A stretch of 17,567 nt of DNA from Candidatus Bathyarchaeota archaeon (GCA_026014905.1 JAOZHK010000055.1:1-17567); one strand, 5' to 3'; counted from the first letter of the stretch, positions 1-7,425 are shown. The notes: a model not told the origin generated them from the sequence alone. Made by a program: numbers and translations.

Positions 1-561
1 CTCCTCAGCCATATTCACATTATTTGTTATTTGTGTATAATCATAATTTGGCTGTAATGCTTGAGTAAGCTGAAGTATGGCTGAGACATGTTCAAGATAT
101 TGTTCAAAGCGAGTGATGGTACTCTGAAGACTCCGCCAATCAGATATGATCGATGTGTCACTCCATTGAGGGGCAATCATATTGATCATCGAATGAAAGG
201 AGTGCAACGCCTCCAAAGCCAGTGCGTTCACAAGAGACACGTTCCCCCATGACGCAGGAAGCGCTGGCGATTCTTCTCGAAACGTCGCAACAGCGAGTGT
301 CAATTGAACCTCACCTGTTGAAAATACGGTTTCCGCCTGCTCGATGATTGCAGGATCGATATCCGTTTGATATGCATACTGTAGGGTCTGGTTTGCTTTT
401 ACCATTGCAGAAGTGGCGAGTGCAAGTAACTGAGGTACACGGTCTTTAGTTGGCGTTTCAGCTTGAAGTGTTGTAGCTTGGCTCACACCGCCAGCAAGAG
501 CTACTCCCACAATTACAATAAATAGACTCAGAGTGAATCGAGGAGAACGGTGATTCCACAT
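1..561 (-). CDS. Exported protein of unknown function, partial (C-terminus beyond left edge)
   Basis: This reading frame starts at ATG 561-559 and stays open for 187 codons to the window edge, so the C-terminus is missing. The N-terminus has a few basic residues (WNHRSPR), then a hydrophobic stretch (about residues 9-24, FTLSLFIVIVGVALAGG) and a small-residue region near SQA. That is a good signal peptide or N-terminal anchor. The visible mature part is rich in Ala, Leu, Ser and Gln and looks helical, with no motif I recognise. It is transcribed away from the other exported protein at 677. A TATATATA element at 589-596 lies about 30 bases upstream of the ATG, which fits a very short leader, and no Shine-Dalgarno is visible. 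The long open frame plus signal peptide makes it likely real. The function is unknown. Confidence 0.72.
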   Translation of the reverse strand, partial: MWNHRSPRFTLSLFIVIVGVALAGGVSQATTLQAETPTKDRVPQLLALATSAMVKANQTLQYAYQTDIDPAIIEQAETVFSTGEVQLTLAVATFREESPALPASWGNVSLVNALALEALHSFHSMINMIAPQWSDTSIISDWRSLQSTITRFEQYLEHVSAILQLTQALQPNYDYTQITNNVNMAEE

Positions 562-586
562 CTTAATCGATAGTCTATTACTGATA

Positions 587-598
587 CGTATATATACG
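587..598. promoter_or_regulatory. Palindromic TATA element between two divergent exported-protein genes
   Basis: CGTATATATACG is a perfect 12-base palindrome. It lies about 30 bases upstream of the ATG at 561 on the minus strand, the usual distance for an archaeal TATA box feeding a leaderless or short-leader transcript. Being symmetric it could also serve the plus strand, but the gene at 677 has a nearer candidate (GTAAATAC at 634-641). No transcription start is demonstrated. Confidence 0.45.
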
Positions 599-676
599 GA
601 ACACGATTGAAACGCCCGTTCCATTCGCGTTCGGTAAATACTAAGCCTCCATATACAATTGCGCGAGGAATTCACA

Positions 677-1177
677 ATGCGAAAACAAATTGTAATACTC
701 TCAATCCTCGCGGTCGTACTGATCGCTGGAACGGCATCCGTGAACGCAGCCACAACCGCTTTCTCAATGCAAACTACTGACGCTCTCGAATGTGACACTC
801 TCGTACCCTCGAATCAAATCGCCGATGAACTGGAACGGCTCAGCACAGAGTTACCTAACACGTTTGATGAAGCCTGTCAACGCATTCAAGTGCGTTATCG
901 TTTCTTACTGTACACCCATGATGGTCTCCACATCATGTGGGGACAGTGTGGTAACGGTATCTTCATCGGAACTGATAATCTTGGCAAACGCGTCTGGGGC
1001 ATTTATGGTACCCAAATATTCGCAGGATTCTACGATGGACAATTCTTTTGGGGCAAGTATCGAAATGGATATTGGGCTGCTATCGATCTCTTCAATACGC
1101 CACGCACACATGGACAATATCACCTATTCCCGATTAATACACCAACTTTAACCTGCGAGGAAATCCTGCTAGACTAA
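677..1177 (+). CDS. Small exported protein with WG-type beta-hairpin repeats
   Basis: The protein has 166 residues. I place the start at ATG 677, because GAGGA at 665-669 lies 7 bases upstream and a signal peptide begins at once (MRKQIVILSILAVVLIAG, then SVNA-A near residue 24). An in-frame TTG at 659 would give six more residues but has no better support. The C-terminal half has a repeat with a period of about 18-20 residues: WG at 88, 107 and 125 and HG at 146, each followed by G, Y or F positions (such as GIYGTQIFAGFYDG). This recalls MORN-like or other short beta-hairpin repeats, though I cannot assign a family. Four Cys (39, 69, 91, 160) in an exported protein could form disulfides. It likely acts outside the cell or on its surface. 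The ligand or role is unknown. Confidence 0.75.
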   Translation: MRKQIVILSILAVVLIAGTASVNAATTAFSMQTTDALECDTLVPSNQIADELERLSTELPNTFDEACQRIQVRYRFLLYTHDGLHIMWGQCGNGIFIGTDNLGKRVWGIYGTQIFAGFYDGQFFWGKYRNGYWAAIDLFNTPRTHGQYHLFPINTPTLTCEEILLD

Positions 1178-1178
1178 C

Positions 1179-1212
1179 GTGCTAGCACCCCTCCCCATTT
1201 TTTTCAATTTTT
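1179..1212 (+). terminator. Terminator after the exported repeat protein
   Basis: The palindrome GTGCTAGCAC (1179-1188) lies just after the stop codon. A run of seven T (1198-1204) and a second T-run (1208-1212) follow. T-tracts alone suffice for archaeal termination, so the site is well placed to end the transcript of the gene at 677. Confidence 0.5.
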
Positions 1213-1353
1213 GAAGTTTTAAATCCAAATCACCCCATCTTTTTCTTAGAAGTGATTCACGCGCGTATAGCAGAGATCAGCGTAGTACTAGGCGTTATTA
1301 ATTCGCGCGTACGACGACGAAAGAAGGATGCGTAGTTGCTGGCGCGTGCTGTA

Positions 1354-1417
1354 TCGATTATTGACGTTCGCACGTATTTGGTAGATATATGACGAGAGTT
1401 TCAGTGAAGAGTTTGTG
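1354..1417 (+). pseudogene. Decayed fragment of an amidohydrolase 5' end
   Basis: This stretch aligns along its length with the first 63 bases of the intact amidohydrolase gene at 4943, in the same orientation. The 3' part is an exact 19-base match (1399-1417 against 4987-5005). The 5' part is diverged: it reads SIIDVRTYLV where the intact gene reads MILDVHTHIG, so both metal-binding His of the HxH motif are lost. A net one-base insertion and an in-frame TGA then break the frame, after which FSEEFV can be read in a shifted frame. No clear match continues after 1417. It looks like the remnant of a duplicated or partly deleted gene rather than a functional one. Confidence 0.45.
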
Positions 1418-1545
1418 CCCGCTAGATTGCTAGCATCCGAAAGCTAGTGAGCGAATGTGATTCGTAACCTTAATACCGTGATTCAAGCATATTAGAATAC
1501 AGAATTTGTTCAAAATCGTACAAATAACAACTAGCATAACAGAGT

Positions 1546-2535
1546 GTGAAAAAAATGGTGTACACACCCTTTCCATTACCAGCACCAACCGGTTATAAAC
1601 CCGAACCAGGTATGATCGATGGGCCATCAGCTGAAGTGCTCGCTAAACCAGCGAAGGATGTAGATGAATTACTCCAACTACGTGCTTGGGAAGTGACTGA
1701 AAGCCCTGTTGACCTTGGCTATCATCTTGTCGAGGACTGGCCTAAATTACCCTTACCTAACGGTATGACATTTGGAACAACGGTAAGCACCGGGGCTTCT
1801 GGGGCGGCCGCAGATTCCCAGGGTAACTACTACGTGTATCAAAGAGGGCCCGATGTGCCAGCCCTTTTATGTTTTGACCGTGATGGTAACCTGGTTAGAT
1901 CTTGGGGTGAAAGCCAATTTGGACGCCCCCATAGTGTGAGGTGTGATAAAGACGACAATGTGTGGTTGGTTAACGACGTAGCGCATGTCTGTAACCTTTT
2001 CTCACCAACAGGACAAGTCCTGCGAACAATTGGGGTATCAGGGGTTCCAGGGGTTGACTCTAGACATTTTAACCGATGTACTGATATTGCGTTTGGGTTA
2101 GATGGGCGATTCTATGTTTCTGATGGGTATGTGAATCGTCGTGTTGTCTATTTTGATAACGAATTAAACTACCTTGGATCATGGGGAACGTTAGGCATGG
2201 GACCGGGCCAATTCCTGTTACCTCACGGCATCGAAACGGACGCGCAGAGCCGCGTCTATGTTGCCGACCGTACCAGCTGGCGTGTTCAGATCTTCACGCC
2301 CGAGGGCGATTTTCTACGACAATGGACCCATATTGGTAAAGTCTGGGGCGTAATCTATAATCAGGGGTACTTCTGGGTGCACGACGGATTGACGAAACGC
2401 GTATCGAAAGTAGATTCCACTGGAAAAATCATTGGTTGGGTTGAAGGCGGGGGACATGGACTGGGCATGGCGCCTAACGGCGATATCATAATAGCGCGAC
2501 ACAACGCTCCTCCACAACTATTTAGTAGAGATTAA
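1546..2535 (+). CDS. NHL-propeller protein, peptidyl-alpha-hydroxyglycine amidating lyase (PAL)-like
   Basis: The protein has 329 residues and no signal peptide, so it is probably cytoplasmic. It begins at GTG 1546; ATG 1555 three codons on is an equal alternative, as neither has a good ribosome site. After a Pro-rich N-terminus, residues about 75-320 form NHL-type beta-propeller blades (for example LCFDRDGNLVRSWGE, VVYFDNELNYLGSWG, VQIFTPEGDFLRQW). Several sites match what is known of animal PAL: His in GRPHS (129), LPHGI (227) and GGHGL (304) as zinc ligands, Tyr in VSDGY (195), and Arg in YQRG (100) and VADR (242). In animals PAL splits peptidyl-hydroxyglycine into amidated peptide and glyoxylate. 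Archaeal and bacterial homologues have no settled substrate. No monooxygenase partner is in the window. Family assignment is firm; the reaction is inferred. Confidence 0.85.
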   Translation: MKKMVYTPFPLPAPTGYKPEPGMIDGPSAEVLAKPAKDVDELLQLRAWEVTESPVDLGYHLVEDWPKLPLPNGMTFGTTVSTGASGAAADSQGNYYVYQRGPDVPALLCFDRDGNLVRSWGESQFGRPHSVRCDKDDNVWLVNDVAHVCNLFSPTGQVLRTIGVSGVPGVDSRHFNRCTDIAFGLDGRFYVSDGYVNRRVVYFDNELNYLGSWGTLGMGPGQFLLPHGIETDAQSRVYVADRTSWRVQIFTPEGDFLRQWTHIGKVWGVIYNQGYFWVHDGLTKRVSKVDSTGKIIGWVEGGGHGLGMAPNGDIIIARHNAPPQLFSRD

Positions 2536-2590
2536 ATCATTAACAAACACGTGCGAAAGAAAACTCTGAATACAACGGAGAGGAGAGGCG

Positions 2591-3355
2591 TTACACTTGC
2601 TCTTTGAGCCAGTCTGTAACTGCCTTAACAAGCTTGCGCCTTTGTTTGGTGAACACGTGGTCGGCATCCTTTATCATGACCAGTTTCTTTGGCTTCTTTG
2701 CGTACGTATACAACGCTTTAACTCTCTCAGGAGTGGCTGCTTCATCATGTTCTCCACCGATCATTAGGAGAGGTCGAGGCGAAATCTTCCCTATCCAGTC
2801 CTGAGAAGCAAGTTTACTTCCCCTTTTAATCAGGTCTTCAACCGCTTCCTCAAAAGTAATATTCTTTATAAATTTCTGTTCTATGAGATTCTTAACGTGC
2901 GTGTTCCCTCTGGCTTCAGCCTCAGTGGGTTTCTGGCTGATTCCACCAGCAATAGCAATACCACCTTTAACACGCTGATCTTGCGCTGTGGCGATAATCG
3001 TCGCCCAAGCGCCCAAGCTATGTCCAATGAGGAAGATCTTCTCTTTATCAACATAAGGCTTTGTTACCATGTGTGTTATCGAGTTCTTCACATCGGTCGG
3101 AACTCCGGTGAATCGATACTTACCTTCACTACCCCAACAGCCTCTGTAGCGAGGGAGTAACACATTCCATCCGATCTCCCGTAAACCATACGCGATGTCA
3201 ACGTTTTTCTCAAACCCGGGGAGACCATGGAGCAGAAGTGCAGTTGGTCTTTTCCCCTCTCCAAGACCGATGTATATCGTTCCTAACAGATCCGCGCCTT
3301 CACTTCTGATGATTGTTCCCTCGATATTCCCTAATCTCGAATATCTCCTCGACAT
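2591..3355 (-). CDS. Alpha/beta hydrolase (prolyl-oligopeptidase/esterase-like)
   Basis: The protein has 254 residues. The start at ATG 3355 has a GAGGG ribosome site (3362-3366) at a spacing of 6. The full alpha/beta hydrolase triad is visible: oxyanion-hole motif LLHGLPG (41-47), nucleophile Ser113 in GHSLGAW, acid Asp204 in GGEHDE and His233 in DADHVF. The length is typical of a single-domain soluble hydrolase and there is no signal peptide, so it acts in the cytoplasm. PRYRGCWGSEG (68-78) is typical of the dienelactone-hydrolase/acyl-peptidase-like branch. The substrate, an ester or peptide, cannot be read from sequence. It is convergent with the PAL-like gene (55-base gap) and divergent from the MBL gene. 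Confidence 0.88.
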   Translation of the reverse strand: MSRRYSRLGNIEGTIIRSEGADLLGTIYIGLGEGKRPTALLLHGLPGFEKNVDIAYGLREIGWNVLLPRYRGCWGSEGKYRFTGVPTDVKNSITHMVTKPYVDKEKIFLIGHSLGAWATIIATAQDQRVKGGIAIAGGISQKPTEAEARGNTHVKNLIEQKFIKNITFEEAVEDLIKRGSKLASQDWIGKISPRPLLMIGGEHDEAATPERVKALYTYAKKPKKLVMIKDADHVFTKQRRKLVKAVTDWLKEQV

Positions 3356-3386
3356 TATTAACCCTCTGAAACATAGGTTTGATATT

Positions 3387-3397
3387 GCCTTTTATTG
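3387..3397 (-). promoter_or_regulatory. Putative TATA box of the alpha/beta hydrolase gene
   Basis: Read on the minus strand this is CAATAAAAGGC, about 35-40 bases upstream of the ATG at 3355. It would put transcription start just before the GAGGG ribosome site. The call rests on sequence and spacing only. Confidence 0.35.
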
Positions 3398-3500
3398 ATT
3401 TGGTCGAGACACGCGCGCGAAAAAGACTCAGACATTCATCCGATGTATTCTCCTGTCCTTGATTCATTGAACTCTTAAATTCTAGAACGCGTTATCTCTT

Positions 3501-3519
3501 TTTGAGAATTCAAAGAATT
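3501..3519. promoter_or_regulatory. Inverted repeat upstream of the MBL-fold gene (possible operator)
   Basis: TTTGA (3501-3505) and TCAAA (3510-3514) form an inverted repeat with a 4-base spacer. The region also holds two GAATTC copies three bases apart. It lies 23-41 bases before the ATG, where a repressor would overlap the transcript start if CTTAAATT at 3474-3481 is the TATA element. This may be chance in AT-rich DNA. Confidence 0.2.
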
Positions 3520-3541
3520 CATTAAGCACCGGGAGCAAACA

Positions 3542-4801
3542 ATGACACAACCTTCATTGCCACATGACGATCGACGTTGGATCACCTATATCGCATTCTT
3601 GGACATCTGGGGTCCTGACCATCTTGAACATTTCTTAGAAACCGTGGTCACCATCAAGCCGGACAGTCAAAACGTCGAAATCCTCGTACCGCCCCAAACC
3701 CTTGCTGAGCCCCATCGCGGCATTACAGGCTTCGTGATTTTCCGCATGACTCGAGGGGGTATGCGAGAGATGGATGCATATTTATCGCGATTTGAACAAG
3801 CAGGAGCTCAGGTGAAGCTGCTCCCCATATGGGACAATCCCACTCTTGCACAAGATCTTGCCCTCTATCGACGGGGACAACTCGAGATTGAAGAGGAATG
3901 GCAACACACCACTGTCAAGAAGATCACCGACTGGGGCGTCACGAGCAAGCTCGAAATTCTGCCACTCGTCGACTGGAAGACACGTCAACCGAATCTTCAG
4001 ACTGAACTCGGCGTCGCGTATCTCCTTCAAACCGATACTCGTTCGATCCTCTTTGATCTTGGGTTAAACATGCGCCAACAACATCCGTCCCCACTCCTCC
4101 ATAACATGACGCAACTCGGCATAATGTTGAATGACATCGATACCATCATCATCTCCCACAATCACGGCGATCACATCGGGGGATCAAAATGGTGTCGCCA
4201 CAACACATTTTCAGTAACGGCACAGCAACTCAAGTTGACTGGGACAGCGGTCTACACTCCCGTTCCTATGACCTACCCCGGACTTACTCCAATTCATGCC
4301 AACACCCCCACCAAAATCGGATCGGGTGTGGCAACGATCGGAACGATCTCCAACCAATTGTTTGGCGAATACATTAAAATCGCAACCATTGGGCGAACGC
4401 ATGAACAAGCCGTTGCGATCAATGTCAAAGATAAAGGCGTTGTTCTCATTATCGGGTGTGGCCACCAAACATTACCTAAAATTCTCAAGCGCACCGAAGC
4501 CTTGTTCGATGAACCGCTCTACGGGGTAATTGGCGGGCTTCATTATGCTGTTGAAGGCGGACCATTTGAGCTGAAGGGCATGGCGCTCCATAAATACTTG
4601 GGAACAGGAAAACTACCCTGGTGTCCTATCAATCACCAAGAACTGCAAGACAATATTGCTCTGTTACAATCTTATGATCCCAAAATCGTCGCCCTCTCAC
4701 CTCACGACAGTTCGCCAATCAGCTTGCAGACGCTCAAACAGGCATTTCCAACCGCATATACCGATCTATATGTAGGCGACCCAATCGTTATAGCCACTTA
4801 A
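3542..4801 (+). CDS. MBL-fold metallohydrolase (COG1237/DHPPMP-synthase-like) with an extra N-terminal domain
   Basis: The protein has 419 residues, starting at ATG 3542 with GGGAG eight bases upstream. The C-terminal part (about 130-419) is a metallo-beta-lactamase fold. The metal motif SHNHGDH gives His206, His208, Asp210 and His211; His308 in GCGHQT and His334 in GGLHY complete the site. ILFDLGLN and the spaced GCGH and GGLH motifs resemble the COG1237 family, which includes the archaeal dihydropterin-ribofuranosylaminobenzene phosphate synthase of methanopterin-type cofactor synthesis. That exact reaction is only one possibility. The first roughly 125 residues are extra to the usual fold. 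They look like an alpha/beta domain (GFVIFRM, then VKLLPIWDNP) and faintly resemble small ferredoxin-like domains such as DUF3303; I do not assign them. No signal peptide is visible. Confidence 0.83.
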   Translation: MTQPSLPHDDRRWITYIAFLDIWGPDHLEHFLETVVTIKPDSQNVEILVPPQTLAEPHRGITGFVIFRMTRGGMREMDAYLSRFEQAGAQVKLLPIWDNPTLAQDLALYRRGQLEIEEEWQHTTVKKITDWGVTSKLEILPLVDWKTRQPNLQTELGVAYLLQTDTRSILFDLGLNMRQQHPSPLLHNMTQLGIMLNDIDTIIISHNHGDHIGGSKWCRHNTFSVTAQQLKLTGTAVYTPVPMTYPGLTPIHANTPTKIGSGVATIGTISNQLFGEYIKIATIGRTHEQAVAINVKDKGVVLIIGCGHQTLPKILKRTEALFDEPLYGVIGGLHYAVEGGPFELKGMALHKYLGTGKLPWCPINHQELQDNIALLQSYDPKIVALSPHDSSPISLQTLKQAFPTAYTDLYVGDPIVIAT

Positions 4802-4875
4802 TGTGTATGCACGCACGTAGGTAGTAACAGTGAATGAAACGTAGATCTTAACCAGTTTCAATTACATTTTAAAGC

Positions 4876-4883
4876 CTTTAAAT
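4876..4883 (+). promoter_or_regulatory. Putative TATA box of the amidohydrolase gene
   Basis: CTTTAAAT, with AAAGC just upstream as a possible BRE, lies 60-67 bases before the ATG at 4943. It would give a leader of roughly 35-40 bases. The call is based on resemblance to archaeal promoters only. Confidence 0.35.
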
Positions 4884-4942
4884 CTCAGCAGCGCTATTTC
4901 TTACGCGAGCGCTCGATCCACACGAGAGGCGTTGAGTAGAGT

Positions 4943-5836
4943 ATGATTTTGGATGTTCACACCCATATAGGTCGATATGGACAGCATTTCAGTGAAGAGT
5001 TTGTGATGGACACCACCAAGCAAGGTGGAATGCTGGGTCAGGATCCCGCCCAGGCGAAAGAGATTTGGAATATCGACCTGGATCAATATCTGATGGAGTT
5101 AGATGACGCGAGGATAGATAAAGCGGTGATTCTGGGTTTTGATGTCACGCGAGTGTCTAAGACGAAGGTTCCTGACGAGTATGTGTTTGACTTTGTTGAG
5201 CGACATCCCGATCAGCTCATCGGCTTTGCAGGTGTTCAACCCCTCAATTATAGGGGACGGTTCAACGGGAGTGGACTGAAGGATTTGGAGAAGGCGGTTG
5301 AAGAGTACGGGTTTAAGGGAATGAAACTGTATCCAACGTATGCCCACTATGCGCCAAATCATAGAGCCGTGTATCCCTTCTATCAGAAGGCTCAAGAGTA
5401 TCACATTGCAGTCATGCTTCATCTTGGGGCATCGGCATCGAGCTTCACATCATTAGAATACTCGCGACCCTATATGTTGAAACAGATCGGCTGGGATTTT
5501 CCAGACTTAAAATTAGCGGCGAGTCACATGGGTTATCCCTGGACAGAGGAGCTGCTTGCCACGATGCGGATGCAGTCCAACATTTATGCTGATTTTTCGG
5601 GAATGTTTGGTCGACCCTTCATTATGGCCTGGGATTTAGTGTTAGCGAAACAGTATGGTGTCTTAAATAGGGTCATGTATGGGTCAGACTACCCCTTCTG
5701 TCCCTCCATGAAACACGGTATAGAATGGGTCAGACATAAACTGAACGACATATGTAGTAATGCGGGGTGGCCAACATTCACCGGAGAGGAAATCCTTGGA
5801 CTCCTCGGGGGAAACGCTGAGGAGTACCTCAAATAA
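4943..5836 (+). CDS. Amidohydrolase of the ACMSD-like (amidohydrolase 2) superfamily
   Basis: The protein has 297 residues starting at ATG 4943, with only a weak ribosome site (GAGAGG) further upstream. It has the TIM-barrel amidohydrolase layout: metal motif HTH at 6-8 (DVHTHIG), His160 in VMLHLGAS, His195 in ASHMGYPW and Asp249 in MYGSDYPF. GMKLYPTY (126-133) is the typical strand before the third metal-site strand. Members of this family carry out hydrolysis or non-oxidative decarboxylation of aromatic or keto acids (ACMSD, gamma-resorcylate decarboxylase and others), so the substrate is open. It is soluble and cytoplasmic, with no signal peptide. It lies between the MBL-fold and M28 genes, all rightward, but gaps of 141 and 93 bases with promoter-like boxes suggest separate transcripts. 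A decayed copy of its 5' end lies at 1354-1417. Confidence 0.87.
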   Translation: MILDVHTHIGRYGQHFSEEFVMDTTKQGGMLGQDPAQAKEIWNIDLDQYLMELDDARIDKAVILGFDVTRVSKTKVPDEYVFDFVERHPDQLIGFAGVQPLNYRGRFNGSGLKDLEKAVEEYGFKGMKLYPTYAHYAPNHRAVYPFYQKAQEYHIAVMLHLGASASSFTSLEYSRPYMLKQIGWDFPDLKLAASHMGYPWTEELLATMRMQSNIYADFSGMFGRPFIMAWDLVLAKQYGVLNRVMYGSDYPFCPSMKHGIEWVRHKLNDICSNAGWPTFTGEEILGLLGGNAEEYLK

Positions 5837-5929
5837 CAAAGTATCTTACGCGGGCGCGCGTGCCGGAGAAGAGCATTTAGGCCGACTCGACTCGCTATAC
5901 GAATTGAAAGCTTAAAATCTCTGGTAGGA

Positions 5930-7384
5930 ATGTATAGTGCAGGTGAAGTAAATTTGGGTGTTAATCCTAACCTGAAAGTCGATAAACAAATCATGTCAGA
6001 GATATACACATCATCGGAGTCCATGGATAACCTCATGGTGCTCTGTGATATCTACGGTAGTAGGTTTCCAGGGACCAAAGGCGACCTTCAGTCAGTCAAG
6101 TGGATGGTGAAGAGATTGAAAAAGTATGGGATCAAGAATGCACACTACGAGTCCTATACGATCCCGGGCTGGAAACGTGGCAAGGCAACTCTTCGAGTTA
6201 CGAGTCCCTTGAAGAGGGCTCTTGAAGTGATCTCTCTTCCCCACAGTATTGGTGCTGAGATCGAGGCTAACCTCGTCTATCTGGGCGATGGAGCCATCGA
6301 TGATTATGAGAAGAGGAAAGATGAAATTGAGGGTAATATTGTCTTAGTCACGAGTCGAAAACCGCTAGGCATGCAGAGGCTCCTCCACCGAACGGAAAAG
6401 TATGTGAGAAGCGTACTCGCAGGAGCGAAAGGCTGGATCTTCATGAATCACTATCCTGCATATGGTCCACCAACGGGTGGTATCAGCCCCATTATACCTG
6501 CGGTGGGTATTAGTTACGAGGCTGGAAGCTTTCTCGTAAGATTGCTGAAGCGAAGAGACGACGTCAGAATTAAGCTCAAGACTACTGGCAGAAATCTTGA
6601 GATTGAGAGTTACAACGTCATCTGCGACATTCCTGGCACTACAGATGACGAAGAGTTTGTCATCGCTGGAAGCCACTACGATGGTCATGACATTAGTCAG
6701 GGAGCGGTTGACCCCGCATCGGGAGCCGTGACAGTTATGGAGATTGCGCGAAACCTTTGGAAAGTACGAAAACAATTGAAACGGCGGGTAAGACTCATAT
6801 GTTTTGGAGCTGAGGAAACAGGGCTATTTGGCTCCTACAACTACGTTGCAATGCACCCAGAAGAAATGAAAGACATCAGATTCATGCTTAATCTCGACTC
6901 GGGTGGAAGAAAAGGTAAGAAAGGCATCACCTTTCATGATTTCCCGGAGCTTGAGCCCTATCTCGAGAAGTGGTCAGCGGAGATGAATGCTGACATGCCC
7001 GTGGATCAGAGAGTCAGCCCCTATAGTGATCACTGGCCCTTCTTTCTAAAAGGCGTCCCCTGTGGGAGTGGTGGAGACCCTGAAGGCAGAAGAACTCGGA
7101 CTGGGAGAGGTTATGGACACACAATGTATGATACAGTGGACAAAGTTGAACCCGAAAATCTGAGATTAGCTGCTGCAAACTATACTCGCTTTGTATTCAG
7201 AGTTGCGAATGCTGATGATTGGCAACCAAAGCGAAAGACCCAGAAGCAGATCCAGACCTTCATTGAAGAGCAGGGCTACGACAAGACTGTGACGCTCGTC
7301 GAACAAGTTAAAGAATACGTTAGAACTTGGGACGAGATTCATCTTGATACTCAGGCTTGGTTAGAAAGAAAATCTGATTGGTGA
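5930..7384 (+). CDS. M28-family zinc metallopeptidase with PA domain
   Basis: The protein has 484 residues. The M28 zinc site is complete: His249 in SHYDGHD, Asp261 in VDPASGA, Glu295/Glu296 in FGAEETGLFGS (base and ligand), Asp323 in LNLDSGG and His397 in GYGHTMYDT. Residues about 100-220 between the N-terminal part and the catalytic core fit a protease-associated (PA) domain (NIVLVTSRKP, AGAKGWIFMN). The family cleaves N-terminal residues or short peptides. No signal peptide or membrane segment is seen, so the enzyme is likely cytoplasmic, unlike many exported M28 enzymes. The start is uncertain. ATG 5930 has only GGTAGGA immediately before it; TTG 5954 has GGTGAAG upstream; ATG 5993 would remove 21 residues and still keep the whole enzyme. 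The C-terminal tail (about 435-484) is charged and helical. Confidence 0.9.
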   Translation: MYSAGEVNLGVNPNLKVDKQIMSEIYTSSESMDNLMVLCDIYGSRFPGTKGDLQSVKWMVKRLKKYGIKNAHYESYTIPGWKRGKATLRVTSPLKRALEVISLPHSIGAEIEANLVYLGDGAIDDYEKRKDEIEGNIVLVTSRKPLGMQRLLHRTEKYVRSVLAGAKGWIFMNHYPAYGPPTGGISPIIPAVGISYEAGSFLVRLLKRRDDVRIKLKTTGRNLEIESYNVICDIPGTTDDEEFVIAGSHYDGHDISQGAVDPASGAVTVMEIARNLWKVRKQLKRRVRLICFGAEETGLFGSYNYVAMHPEEMKDIRFMLNLDSGGRKGKKGITFHDFPELEPYLEKWSAEMNADMPVDQRVSPYSDHWPFFLKGVPCGSGGDPEGRRTRTGRGYGHTMYDTVDKVEPENLRLAAANYTRFVFRVANADDWQPKRKTQKQIQTFIEEQGYDKTVTLVEQVKEYVRTWDEIHLDTQAWLERKSDW

Positions 7385-7387
7385 TAG

Positions 7388-7413
7388 ATGTCTTCTCCTT
7401 TTCTTTTTTTTTC
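7388..7413 (+). terminator. T-tract terminator after the M28 peptidase
   Basis: The stretch right after the stop is a pyrimidine run holding a long T-tract (about 7404-7412). That is a typical archaeal termination signal for the rightward gene. Confidence 0.55.
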
Positions 7414-7425
7414 ATCACCATGACA

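Larger units (their letters stand above)
1178..1545. other. 368-base non-coding stretch before the PAL-like gene
   Basis: I find no convincing gene here. The stretch holds the T-rich terminator at 1179-1212, three CG-alternating tracts (1258-1267, 1304-1313, 1341-1349), a decayed copy of an amidohydrolase 5' end (1354-1417) and a weak hairpin (CTAGC 1430-1434 with GCTAG 1443-1447). The last 45 bases are A-rich and probably hold the promoter of the gene at 1546/1555, but no clear TATA box can be fixed. Confidence 0.6.

Noticed and set aside
792..1151. A 119-residue frame overlapping the exported repeat protein
   Set aside because: It lies wholly inside the gene at 677 in another frame and lacks its own ribosome site, while the gene at 677 has a signal peptide and repeats.
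1250..1450. A possible structured RNA or tRNA in the gap before the PAL-like gene
   Set aside because: No cloverleaf, anticodon arm or T-loop (GTTC) pattern could be built; the only hairpin is short with wobble pairs, and part of the stretch is better explained as a gene relic.
1546..7384. A single operon or new multi-gene pathway made of the PAL-like, MBL, amidohydrolase and M28 genes
   Set aside because: A minus-strand gene interrupts the run and the gaps (93-186 bases) contain promoter-like boxes. The enzymes share no evident pathway, so a joint system cannot be supported from this sequence.
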